From the NCBI GenBank assembly GCA_030148665.1, contig JASBSZ010000005.1, positions 55,699 to 119,698 on the forward strand: a stretch of DNA of 64,000 bases, given 5' to 3'. Both the position numbers and the translations under genes were made by a program. Below are positions 20,000 to 27,669 of this stretch, piece by piece (position 1 is the first letter of the stretch; every line of letters begins with the position of its first letter). The stretch is from Alphaproteobacteria bacterium. GTDB taxonomy: Bacteria; Pseudomonadota; Alphaproteobacteria; Rhodobacterales; Rhodobacteraceae. A model generated the notes under the pieces. The model was not told where the DNA came from. It worked only from the letters and a program-made list of their open reading frames with translations, and ran no database searches.

Positions 20000-21958
20000 T
20001 CAATGTTTTTTCTTTACCCAGACCTGGCTGTCGATCAGGTTTTGCAGGTATCTGGACAGGTTTTCCCGATCTTCGGCCTCGGTTCCGCCCTCGGGCAGGG
20101 ATGAACGGCTGGCGCGGTCGCGGGCCTCGGCTGCCTGTCCCAGGCGCCAGGTCAGACCCTCGTCCACCAGGCCGGCAATATCCTGCATGGCGTCCGAGAC
20201 CTCCTGCGCGCTGCCGCGATTTGCCTCCAGCTTGGCCAGTTCCTCGGCCAGCGCCATGCGTGCCGTTTCGATATCCACCCGTTTGCGGATCGCGGGGTTG
20301 ATACGCACATGGCGCAGGGACAGCAGTTTTTCAAGCGTTTGCGCCCCCAGTTCGGCGGAAATCTTTTTCTGCAACATCTGCGGATCATCCCTGTGTTCAG
20401 GGGCATGATCCAGCAGGAGGTCGCGTATCCGATCATGTTCCTGGGCCGCAAAATGCAGTTTTTCCAGCGCCGTATCGAAATCGGCAACGATTGCGGGATA
20501 TTCAAGGCAGAGCGACAGGATGACAGATTCGCGCAGGCGCTCTTCGGTTTGCGGCAGGCTGGCCCCGCGTGCCAGTAACGAGGCGCGGGTACTGTCGGCC
20601 GGCTGCCGGGGGGGGGAAGCCTTGCTCCGGCGACCTCCGGCAGGCCGCCTGTCCGGCGGGCGTCGGTCGCGGGCCGGGGCAAACAGCGCGTGGCGTTTCT
20701 CGCGCAGCGCTGCGGCATAGTGGTTGCGCACGATCGGGTCACTGATGCGGCCCAGCGCCGATTTCAGGCTGGCGTCAAGCGCGGCACACCGTTCGGGGCT
20801 GTCGAACACCCTGCCCGTGGTTTCGCGCTGCCATAGCAGGTCAACCAGCGGGCGGGCTGTATCCAGCAGCTTTTGCATGGCGCCGGGGCCCTGCGCGCGC
20901 AGCAGGTCGTCGGGGTCCAGCCCCTCGGGCAGCAGGCAGAAACGCAATGTCTGGTTGGGCGCCAGCAGCGGCAGCGCCACGTCGATCAGACGCATGGCGG
21001 CGTTCAGCCCGGCCTTGTCGCCGTCCAGCGCGATGATCGGCTCGGGCGCGATGCGCCACATCAGGCGCAGCTGATCGGCGGTGATGGCCGTGCCAAGGGG
21101 GGCCACCACATCGCGGAAACCGGCCTGTGACAGCGCGATCACATCCATATAGCCCTCGGCCACGATCAGGCGGCCCGTCTTGCCGGCGGCCTCGCGCGCG
21201 GGGACGAAATTGAACAGGCTGCGGCCCTTGTCGAAGAGCGGCGTTTCGGGCGAGTTCAGATATTTCGCCCGCGCATTCGGATCCAGCGCGCGGCCGCCAA
21301 AGGCGATGCAGCGGCCGCGTGAATCGCGGATCGGAAACATGATGCGGCCGCGAAAACGGTCATAGGGGTGGCCGCCATCGTCGGGCTTGATGGCCAGCCC
21401 CGCCTGCACCACCAGATCGGGCGCGACCCCCTTGCCGGTGAGATGCTGGAACAGCGCCGTGCGGCTGTCGGGGGCAAAACCGATCTCGAAGCGCGTGATC
21501 ATTTCGTCCGACAGCGCCCGGTCTTGCAGATATGCGCGCGCGCGCGCGCCCTCGGCCATGTTCAGATGCAGGCGATAGAATTGCGCCGCCTGTTCCATCA
21601 CCTCGACCAGCTGGCTGCGCAGATCGGCTTTTTCCTGCGCCTTGGGGTCGCGCGCGGGCATGGTCATGCCGGCCTCGCGGGCGAGGATCTCGACCGCCTC
21701 CATGAAGCCGACATTTTCGGTCTCGCGCACGAATGTCAGCGCGTCGCCCTTGGCGTGGCAGCCAAAGCAGTAATAGAACCCCTTGCGGTCATCGAGGTGA
21801 AAGGACGGGGTCTTTTCCTGATGAAAGGGGCAGGGTGCCCAGTAATCGCCCTTGGCGGGGTTCGACTTGCGCGCATCCCACACCAGCTTGCGCCCGGCAA
21901 CAGCCGCCAGCGACACGCGCGAACGCAGTTCGTCAAGGAATCCGGGTGGCAGGCTCAT
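20000..21958 (-). CDS. dnaG: DNA primase
   Basis: Synthesises RNA primers for DNA replication at the fork with DnaB. The 652-residue protein has the N-terminal zinc ribbon (CPFHQEKTPSFH ... CFGCHAKGD, about 40-65), the toprim polymerase core with VAEGYMD (about 260) and ALDGDKAGL (about 310), and a C-terminal DnaB-interacting region. I start at ATG 21958 because the family begins just before PPGFLDELRSRVSL; an in-frame start at 22096 would add 46 unrelated residues. It is followed by rpoD. A large intergenic repeat lies about 145 bases upstream. Confidence 0.96.
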   Translation of the reverse strand: MSLPPGFLDELRSRVSLAAVAGRKLVWDARKSNPAKGDYWAPCPFHQEKTPSFHLDDRKGFYYCFGCHAKGDALTFVRETENVGFMEAVEILAREAGMTMPARDPKAQEKADLRSQLVEVMEQAAQFYRLHLNMAEGARARAYLQDRALSDEMITRFEIGFAPDSRTALFQHLTGKGVAPDLVVQAGLAIKPDDGGHPYDRFRGRIMFPIRDSRGRCIAFGGRALDPNARAKYLNSPETPLFDKGRSLFNFVPAREAAGKTGRLIVAEGYMDVIALSQAGFRDVVAPLGTAITADQLRLMWRIAPEPIIALDGDKAGLNAAMRLIDVALPLLAPNQTLRFCLLPEGLDPDDLLRAQGPGAMQKLLDTARPLVDLLWQRETTGRVFDSPERCAALDASLKSALGRISDPIVRNHYAAALREKRHALFAPARDRRPPDRRPAGGRRSKASPPRQPADSTRASLLARGASLPQTEERLRESVILSLCLEYPAIVADFDTALEKLHFAAQEHDRIRDLLLDHAPEHRDDPQMLQKKISAELGAQTLEKLLSLRHVRINPAIRKRVDIETARMALAEELAKLEANRGSAQEVSDAMQDIAGLVDEGLTWRLGQAAEARDRASRSSLPEGGTEAEDRENLSRYLQNLIDSQVWVKKKH

Positions 21959-22102
21959 GGCGTGGAATATCGGGCAGGCGGGGTTGCGATGCAAGGGCGT
22001 TGGCTGGCGGGTGCGGCCGCCCCGTGGCATGAAGCCGAGGGAAGCGCCTGCCCCGAGGTGGGTGCGTAGGCGCCTGCCTGTGGGGCGGGCAAACATGCCT
22101 TA

Positions 22103-22330
22103 GCCACCCGAATCTGAAGCTCACTACACTGGTTTTCTATTCCCCGGATTGCCTGCAATCCGGTTCGCGCCCGGCCCCGCCCCCCAGGGCGGGCGCGAAT
22201 TGGTGGCGTTGTTTCAACAGGTTGCAGCGTTTCACTCGTGAAGGTCGGCGCGCGGGTCTCGGCGCGCCCCCCCTCGGGACCGGGCGCGAACCTTGCCTTC
22301 TTTCTGCCGATTGAATGAAACGTATGTTGT
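22103..22330 (-). repeat. Long intergenic repeat (about 228 bases), copy A, upstream of dnaG
   Basis: End-to-end similar to 47091-47316. Read on the minus strand it runs ACAACATACGTTTCATTCAA ... GGTTCGCGCCCG ... CGCTGCAAC-N-TGTTGAAAC ... ACCACCAATTCGCGCCCGCC ... CCGGATTGCAGGCAATCCGG ... TAGAAAACC ... CGGGTGGC. It has two strong hairpins: TTCGCGCCCG with CGGGCGCGAA, and CCGGATTGC with GCAATCCGG. No open frame is clearly shared with copy B. It fills most of the 395-base gap between the EamA transporter and dnaG; nothing else is seen in that gap. Confidence 0.85.
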
Positions 22331-22353
22331 TTCCGATGTGCCCGGCTTGCCTT

Positions 22354-23262
22354 TCATGCCACCATCACCAGCATCAATATGCTGCCCACCACCAGCGCCA
22401 TGCCCGCAAGCTCGCGCCCGCTGTGGCGTTCGTGAAAGAACAGGGTCGAGGCGGCAAAGGTGAACAGCAGTTCGATCTGCCCCAGCGCCTTGACATAGGC
22501 CGCGTGTTGCAGGGTGAAGGCCATGAACCAGCCATATGATCCCAGAACCCCGGTCAGCCCCACCAGCGCCGTCACGCGCCAGCTGCGCGCTACAGCCGAG
22601 ATTTGCCCACGCTCGCGCCAGGCCAGCCAGGCGCCCATGACAAGGCTTTGGAAAACCGTGACAAAGGCCAGCGTCACGGCGGCCCGGATCACGAAATCGC
22701 CCCCCTCCAGCGCCAGCGACGCCCCGCGATAGCCGGTTGCCGACACCCCGAACAGCGCCCCCGATGCCAGCCCCAGCACCGAGGCCCGGTTGATCAGCCG
22801 CCTGTGCCAGGGCAGCGGCGCGGCCGGGCGCGGCGGGTCGGCCAGCAGGATGACGCCGATCAGACCGATCACGATGGCACTCATGCCCGCGGCCGAGATC
22901 CTTTCGCCCAGCAGGATCAGCGCGATCAGCGCGGTCTGCACGGTTTCCGTCTTTTTCAGCGTGATGCCCACGGTGAAATTGCGGCTGGCAAACAGCGCCA
23001 CCACGCACAGCGTGGCGAGGATCTGCGAAAGCCCGCCGATCGCGGCAAATGCCACGAAACGCCCGGTCGGCGAGGGCATCTCGCGCAGCCCCGTTGCCGT
23101 CAGCACCAGCACCAGCACAACCGCCAGCGGCGCGGCAAAGACAAAGCGCGAAAAGGTGGCCCCGCCGGTGGAAAGGCGGGTGTCCTTCAGATGTTTCTGC
23201 AGCATGAAGCGCAGGTTTTGCGCAAAGGCGGCAAAGATGGTGATCGGGATCCACAACGGCAT
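22354..23262 (-). CDS. DMT (EamA) superfamily transporter
   Basis: A 302-residue inner-membrane protein with about ten hydrophobic segments in two EamA-like halves. The first half ends with TLKKTETVQTALIALILLGE and the second with the matching KALGQIELLFTFAASTLFFHE, the usual EamA pattern of a charged residue before a helix and a terminal GE/HE. Members export or import small metabolites such as amino acids, but the substrate cannot be told here. ATG 23262. No obvious operon partner: 92 bases separate it from the SDR gene on the same strand. Confidence 0.85.
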   Translation of the reverse strand: MPLWIPITIFAAFAQNLRFMLQKHLKDTRLSTGGATFSRFVFAAPLAVVLVLVLTATGLREMPSPTGRFVAFAAIGGLSQILATLCVVALFASRNFTVGITLKKTETVQTALIALILLGERISAAGMSAIVIGLIGVILLADPPRPAAPLPWHRRLINRASVLGLASGALFGVSATGYRGASLALEGGDFVIRAAVTLAFVTVFQSLVMGAWLAWRERGQISAVARSWRVTALVGLTGVLGSYGWFMAFTLQHAAYVKALGQIELLFTFAASTLFFHERHSGRELAGMALVVGSILMLVMVA

Positions 23263-23354
23263 GGTCCCTGTCTGCCACGCGGAAAGGGGCGCGTCGAGGG
23301 GGCGTGTACGAAACGCGCCACCGGCGGGGCGAGCAGCCCGATACGGGCGCTGCC

Positions 23355-24176
23355 TCAGTGGGCTGGCGTGTCCATCGGATCGACCAGCGTGCGACCCCCG
23401 TCAACGGTCAGGATCTGGCCGGTGACGAATGAGGAACTCTCGGACGCCAGATATTGCACCGCCTCGGCCACCTCGTCGGCCTCGCCGATACGGCCCAGCG
23501 GGGTGGTGTCGATCAGCCGGCTGCGCAGATCGGCGCTGGTTTTCAGGGTGTTGCGCAGGCTTGCGCTCATCACGCTGCCGATGGCCACGGCGTTGACCCT
23601 GATCCGGTGACGGGCAAGAGCCACCGCCATCGAACGGGTCAGCTGGTCCAGCGCGGCCGAGGCGACCGAATAGGACATCAGCTCGGGATGGGTGCGCCGC
23701 GCCGCGATCGAGCTGAGATTGACGATCGAGCCGATCGTGTCGCCGTTGCCGACGGTCTCGCCCTCGGCGCCGCTGGCCTGGTGGATCATGCGTCTGGCGA
23801 CGATCTGGCTGAGGCGCAGCGTGGTGGTGACGTTCTGCTCCAGCATGGTTGCGAAGGCATCGTCATCGGGGTTCAGCGGATCCGAACGCAGCACCTGGCG
23901 CGCGGCGTTGACCAGAATGTCCACGCGGTCGAATTCGTCTATGGTGGCCGACAGAAGGTTGGCCAGCGTCAGGCGTTCGCGCAGGTCGCCGGCGAAAAAT
24001 CTTGCGTCGCCCTTGTCGCCGCTGATGGCCTGGACCTCGGCCTCCAGCTTGTCCTCGTCCATATCGGTGAACATGACCCGCGCGCCCTGGCTGACGAAAT
24101 GGCGCGCGATGGCCAGGCCGACACCATTGGCGGCGCCGGTGACGATGACTGACTTTCCAGAGATGGAAAAGGACAT
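23355..24176 (-). CDS. Short-chain dehydrogenase/reductase (SDR) family oxidoreductase
   Basis: A 273-residue classical SDR. It has the N-terminal cofactor motif TGAANGVGLAIA (TGxxxGxG), a DMDED segment after the second strand that favours NAD over NADP, NAARQ in place of the usual NNAG, a catalytic Ser in VNLSSIAARR and a modified Tyr motif YSVASAALDQLTRS, where the usual YxxxK reads YSVAS so the lysine is missing. The end (SFVTGQILTVDGGRTLVDP) is typical. The missing Lys suggests altered or lost dehydrogenase activity. It lies 24 bases after the methyltransferase gene and may be co-transcribed with it. Confidence 0.85.
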   Translation of the reverse strand: MSFSISGKSVIVTGAANGVGLAIARHFVSQGARVMFTDMDEDKLEAEVQAISGDKGDARFFAGDLRERLTLANLLSATIDEFDRVDILVNAARQVLRSDPLNPDDDAFATMLEQNVTTTLRLSQIVARRMIHQASGAEGETVGNGDTIGSIVNLSSIAARRTHPELMSYSVASAALDQLTRSMAVALARHRIRVNAVAIGSVMSASLRNTLKTSADLRSRLIDTTPLGRIGEADEVAEAVQYLASESSSFVTGQILTVDGGRTLVDPMDTPAH

Positions 24177-24200
24177 GGTTTTCCCCCGTTCGTCGGCGCC

Positions 24201-25310
24201 TCAGCGGGCGCGCAGGATCCTGCGGTGGCCGCGCCCTTGTTTTCCGGCGATCGGCCTGGTGGCCAGGATCGCCTTGAAGGCGCTGTTTTCCTCGAGAGGC
24301 GTGACCTCGCCGAAACTTTCCCGCAGGATCGATTCATAGGGCATCTGGCGATTCGCGACCAGCCACAGCGCGCCGTCTGTTGCCAGCAGAGCGTGTGCCC
24401 GGCGGATGAATTCCAGCCCCAGCGCCGGAGTCGCCGCGCGCCCCTGGTGAAAGGGGGGGTTGCAGATCACCGCGTCATAGGTGGCAAGCGGGGTGTCCGC
24501 GGGCCGGTTTGCATCATTGCCCTGTTCCTGTTGCGGCCCGACGGCTGTTGCGGTCGCGGCGGTGACGTCGGCCCAGAAGAAACGCGCCCTGGGGTCGTCG
24601 ATATTGGCGCGCGCCGCGGCAAGGGCGGCATCCTCGGCCTCGAACAGCTCGATGCGTTCGATTCGGCCTGCCTTCAGCGCCTGGATTGCCAGCCAGCCCC
24701 AGCCCGCGCCCAGATCGGCGACGTTTCCGCGCAGGCGCGCATCGAAATGGCGCGCCAGCAGGGCCGAGCCCGCGTCGATGTGGTCGGGCGAGAACATTCC
24801 CGGCGCGGTCAGAAAGCCATCCCTGTTGGGGCGCAGTGCCAGCGCGTCGGCCCAGGCGCGGACCTCGGCGGGCAATTCGGCCGGGCGGGTCATTCGGAAA
24901 AGGCGGCCGTGATGCTTGATCAGCACATCGTCGATGGGCAGGACCGCGCGACAATGCCTGAGCACGGAATCGATGCCGTCGGTGCGCGCGCCATCGACCA
25001 GCACCATCCCGCCGGGGCCGACCATTTCCAGCGCCTGCGCGATCAGGCCCTTTGTTTCGTCCTTGGAACGGGTGATCTCGACCAGAACGGCCGCGAATTC
25101 CTGCCCCTCGGGGGGGCGGGCCGCAACCGCATGGCCGGCCGCGGCAAGGCGATCATGGTCGGGGCGAAAACCGTTGAACAGTTGCAGCCGCTCGCCGGGC
25201 AGAACGGAATGGTCGGTGTCGGGGCGGGCGCGCAAGACGGCAATCCGGCCCTGCGCAGGCAGGGACAGGCCGGATCGGCCAAGGGCGATTTCGAGGCGGG
25301 AATGGGGCAT
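24201..25310 (-). CDS. RsmC-like class I SAM-dependent RNA methyltransferase
   Basis: A 369-residue protein with the RsmC/RlmG layout: an N-terminal degenerate methyltransferase-like domain (LFNGFRPDHDRL) and a C-terminal catalytic domain. The SAM site is VADLGAGWGWLAIQAL (about 196-211) and the exocyclic-amine methylation motif NPPFHQG (about 286), as in enzymes making N2-methylguanosine in rRNA. E. coli RsmC targets 16S G1207; the exact target here is inferred. ATG 25310. It lies between clpS (18 bases upstream) and the SDR gene on one strand. Confidence 0.87.
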   Translation of the reverse strand: MPHSRLEIALGRSGLSLPAQGRIAVLRARPDTDHSVLPGERLQLFNGFRPDHDRLAAAGHAVAARPPEGQEFAAVLVEITRSKDETKGLIAQALEMVGPGGMVLVDGARTDGIDSVLRHCRAVLPIDDVLIKHHGRLFRMTRPAELPAEVRAWADALALRPNRDGFLTAPGMFSPDHIDAGSALLARHFDARLRGNVADLGAGWGWLAIQALKAGRIERIELFEAEDAALAAARANIDDPRARFFWADVTAATATAVGPQQEQGNDANRPADTPLATYDAVICNPPFHQGRAATPALGLEFIRRAHALLATDGALWLVANRQMPYESILRESFGEVTPLEENSAFKAILATRPIAGKQGRGHRRILRAR

Positions 25311-25328
25311 GGGGGGCAGGCCGGCGGC

Positions 25329-25667
25329 CTATTCCTTTTCCAACGTGCATTGCAGCGGGTGCTGGTTGCGTCGTGCCAGTTCCATGACCTGCGCAACCTT
25401 TGTTTCGGCGACCTCGAAGGAATAGACCCCGACCACCGCGACCCCCTTGTTGTGAACGGTCAGCATGATGTCCACGGCCTGGGCGTGCGAGATGCCGAAA
25501 AAGCGTTCCAGCACATAGACGACGAATTCCATCGGCGTGTAGTCGTCGTTCAGCAGCAGCACCTTGTACATTGGCGGGCGCTGGGTTTTCGTGCGCGTCT
25601 TGGTGACGACGGCGGTATCCCCGTCATCATCCTTCTTGCTTGCGCATCCTGGCACCCGGTGATCCAA
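25329..25667 (-). CDS. clpS: ATP-dependent Clp protease adaptor ClpS
   Basis: Adaptor that hands N-degron substrates to ClpAP. The 112 residues include the conserved [20 protein letters not shown] (about 30-49), with the DD...M substrate-pocket residues, then [20 protein letters not shown]. The start codon is TTG at 25667, backed by a GGAGGG ribosome site five bases upstream; no ATG lies near the expected N-terminus. The first 25 residues are the usual variable extension. A promoter with good -10 lies 38 bases upstream. Downstream is the RsmC-like gene after 18 bases. clpA is not in this window. Confidence 0.95.
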   Translation of the reverse strand: MDHRVPGCASKKDDDGDTAVVTKTRTKTQRPPMYKVLLLNDDYTPMEFVVYVLERFFGISHAQAVDIMLTVHNKGVAVVGVYSFEVAETKVAQVMELARRNQHPLQCTLEKE

Positions 25668-25704
25668 GTGATCCCTCCGTCAGAGTCGTGTGTTGTGGCT
25701 TTCA

Positions 25705-25733
25705 AATATACGCTACGGCAGATGGAAAGTGAA
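25705..25733 (-). promoter_or_regulatory. Candidate clpS promoter in the clpS-dacA divergent gap
   Basis: On the minus strand TTCACT (25728-25733) and TATATT (25705-25710) are 17 bases apart; the -10 matches consensus at five of six. Transcription would begin near 25698, about 30 bases before the TTG start. The rest of the 334-base gap (25668-26001) shows no gene; a weak TAGGGT -10-like word near 25931 could serve dacA. Confidence 0.5.
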
Positions 25734-26001
25734 TTGCACATTTTCAAGATCGGCCGGCTCACGCCGATTGTGACCGCCGGGCAGGAGTGGCGACTATCCG
25801 TGGCCGGCGCGCGCCTGTTCACCGCCTGGCGGCCAGGTTGCGGGGGCGGGGTGATCGGCCCGCGCGGCCTGGTCCGAAAATAGTGGTAGCGAACGGTGAA
25901 AAAACAGTTTTTCGCGCTGTCAATCCCATGCTAGGGTGGGCGGCAGAATGGCAGACCGCGACAACGCGGCGACCGAGGCAGCAATAACATCGGAGCAACC
26001 G

Positions 26002-27417
26002 ATGCCAAGGCAGGTATTGAGCGGGTTTTTCCTGGCGATCGCACTCGCATGGGCGGGCGCACCGGCGACGGCCGCGAAATATGCGGCCATCGTCATGGAT
26101 ATGCGCAATGGCCAGGTCCTGTATTCCAAGAACGCGGACGAGCGGCTGTATCCTGCCTCGCTGACCAAGATGATGACGCTGTATATTGCCTTCGAGGCAA
26201 TCAAGAATGGCGAAATCACCCTGGACACGAAGGTGTCGATATCGCGCAATGCCGCCAGCGAGCCCCCTTCGCGGCTGGGTCTGCACGCGGGGCAGAAGGT
26301 GGCCCTGCGTCAGCTGATCCGCGCCGCGGCGATCAAGTCGGCCAATGACGCGGCCACGGCAATCGGCGAGGCGATTGCCGGATCCGAACAGGCCTTTGCC
26401 CGGCGCATGAACAAGACCGCGCGCGCCCTGGGCATGACGCGCACCACCTTTCGCAATGCCAACGGTCTGACCCTTGCGGGGCACCTCTCGACAGCCCGCG
26501 ACATGGCGATCCTGGGGCGCGCGCTGTATTTCCACTATCGACAGTATTACGGGCTGTTTTCACGCCGCAGCGTGGTCGCCGCGGGCAAGACCATTCGCAA
26601 CACCAACCGCAAGTTCCTGGCGGCCTATCGTGGCGCCGACGGGATCAAGACGGGTTATACCCAGGCGGCGGGCTTCAACCTGGTGGCCTCGGCGCGGCGG
26701 GGCAGCAAGCGTATCATCGCGGCCGAGTTCGGTGGCCGCTCGGTCAGCCAGCGCAACAGCAAGATGGCGCGCCTGCTGGACCTCGGGTTTCGGCGGGCGG
26801 CACCCAGGGTGCGCGTGGTTCCGCCGCCCCTGCCGGTCTATGGGCCGCGCAAGCCGGTGCTGGTGGCCTCGGCCGTGTCCAGCAGCCCGCGGCCGATGGC
26901 CCGGCCGCGCGTGTCCCCGGTTGAAACGGCGGGCATGAAACTGGCCATCAACAAGGCGGTGTCGCGGGTCGCCGGCGCCCCGGCGCCGACGGCAGGGCCT
27001 GTTGCCGGACAGCCCGCCGCAGCGGTCGGGCAGCCGGCCCCGGTCGCCGTTCGTCGCGTTGCCAGGGCCGTGGCGCCGACACTGCGCCCCGTGCCGCGCG
27101 AACAGTTGCAGGAGGCGCAGGAACAGATGCCGGGCGATGACGGCCAGAGGGTGGTCATGCGCATGTCCACCTCGGGCGGTCGCGGCTGGGGCATCCGCAT
27201 CGGCGCCTATCCCACGCGAATGGATGCCGAAAAGGTGCTGTTGCGCACCGCGCTTGAGGATCTCAGCTCGCTCGACGGGGCGCTGCGCAAGGTGGTGCTG
27301 CGCAAGGGGCGCTATCAGGCGCAGTTCGTCGGCCTGACCGAGGGCCGGGCCAAGCGGGCCTGTTCGCGCCTGCGGGTATGGCGTCAGAACTGCGAGATCC
27401 TGGGGCCGACCGGCTGA
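26002..27417 (+). CDS. D-alanyl-D-alanine carboxypeptidase with SPOR domain (DacA/PBP5 type)
   Basis: Periplasmic penicillin-binding protein that trims the terminal D-Ala from peptidoglycan stem peptides. The 471-residue product has a signal peptide (residues 1-24, ending PATAA), then the serine-peptidase motifs SLTK (SxxK, about 53), SAND (SxN, about 112) and KTG (about 215). A long Pro/Ala/Val-rich linker (about 270-380) leads to a C-terminal SPOR domain (GWGIRIGAYPTRMDAEKVL onwards, about 396-466) that binds denuded glycan at division septa. ATG 26002 begins the signal peptide; an upstream start at 25936 would bury it. It converges on the cbb3 assembly genes. Confidence 0.94.
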   Translation: MPRQVLSGFFLAIALAWAGAPATAAKYAAIVMDMRNGQVLYSKNADERLYPASLTKMMTLYIAFEAIKNGEITLDTKVSISRNAASEPPSRLGLHAGQKVALRQLIRAAAIKSANDAATAIGEAIAGSEQAFARRMNKTARALGMTRTTFRNANGLTLAGHLSTARDMAILGRALYFHYRQYYGLFSRRSVVAAGKTIRNTNRKFLAAYRGADGIKTGYTQAAGFNLVASARRGSKRIIAAEFGGRSVSQRNSKMARLLDLGFRRAAPRVRVVPPPLPVYGPRKPVLVASAVSSSPRPMARPRVSPVETAGMKLAINKAVSRVAGAPAPTAGPVAGQPAAAVGQPAPVAVRRVARAVAPTLRPVPREQLQEAQEQMPGDDGQRVVMRMSTSGGRGWGIRIGAYPTRMDAEKVLLRTALEDLSSLDGALRKVVLRKGRYQAQFVGLTEGRAKRACSRLRVWRQNCEILGPTG

Positions 27418-27507
27418 TCCGTCCCGGCCGACCATCGCCAGGGCAGCAAGCAGCCCGGTCCGCCCCAAACGATCCGCCAAGCGATCCGCCACCGGGCCCG
27501 GTCGTGC

Positions 27508-27666
27508 CTATTCCTTGGGGTGGTCGTCGTAATCGGTGCGCAAGATGCGGTTGGCGTCCCCGTCAGGGTCGTCGAACTGACCCGAGCGCAGCATCCAGAA
27601 AAAGGCCGCGAGACCGGCGCCCCCCATGAAGAGGGATGCGGGTATCAGATAGACCAGCATGTCCAT
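27508..27666 (-). CDS. ccoS: cbb3 oxidase assembly protein CcoS
   Basis: A 52-residue single-pass membrane protein needed to insert cofactors into cbb3 oxidase. The translation begins MDMLVYLIPASLFMGGAG, crosses the membrane once (about 4-24, ending AAFFWMLRSGQFDD) and ends in an acidic tail with DDPDGDANRIL, the CcoS hallmark. It starts three bases after the ccoI stop, completing the ccoGHIS assembly operon. A second in-frame ATG (27660) would remove two residues. Too short for default gene callers. Confidence 0.95.
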   Translation of the reverse strand: MDMLVYLIPASLFMGGAGLAAFFWMLRSGQFDDPDGDANRILRTDYDDHPKE

Positions 27667-27669
27667 GAT

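Noticed and set aside
24225..25883. A 552-codon plus-strand open frame over the RsmC-like gene and clpS
   Set aside because: Both underlying minus-strand genes have strong motifs; this frame has none.
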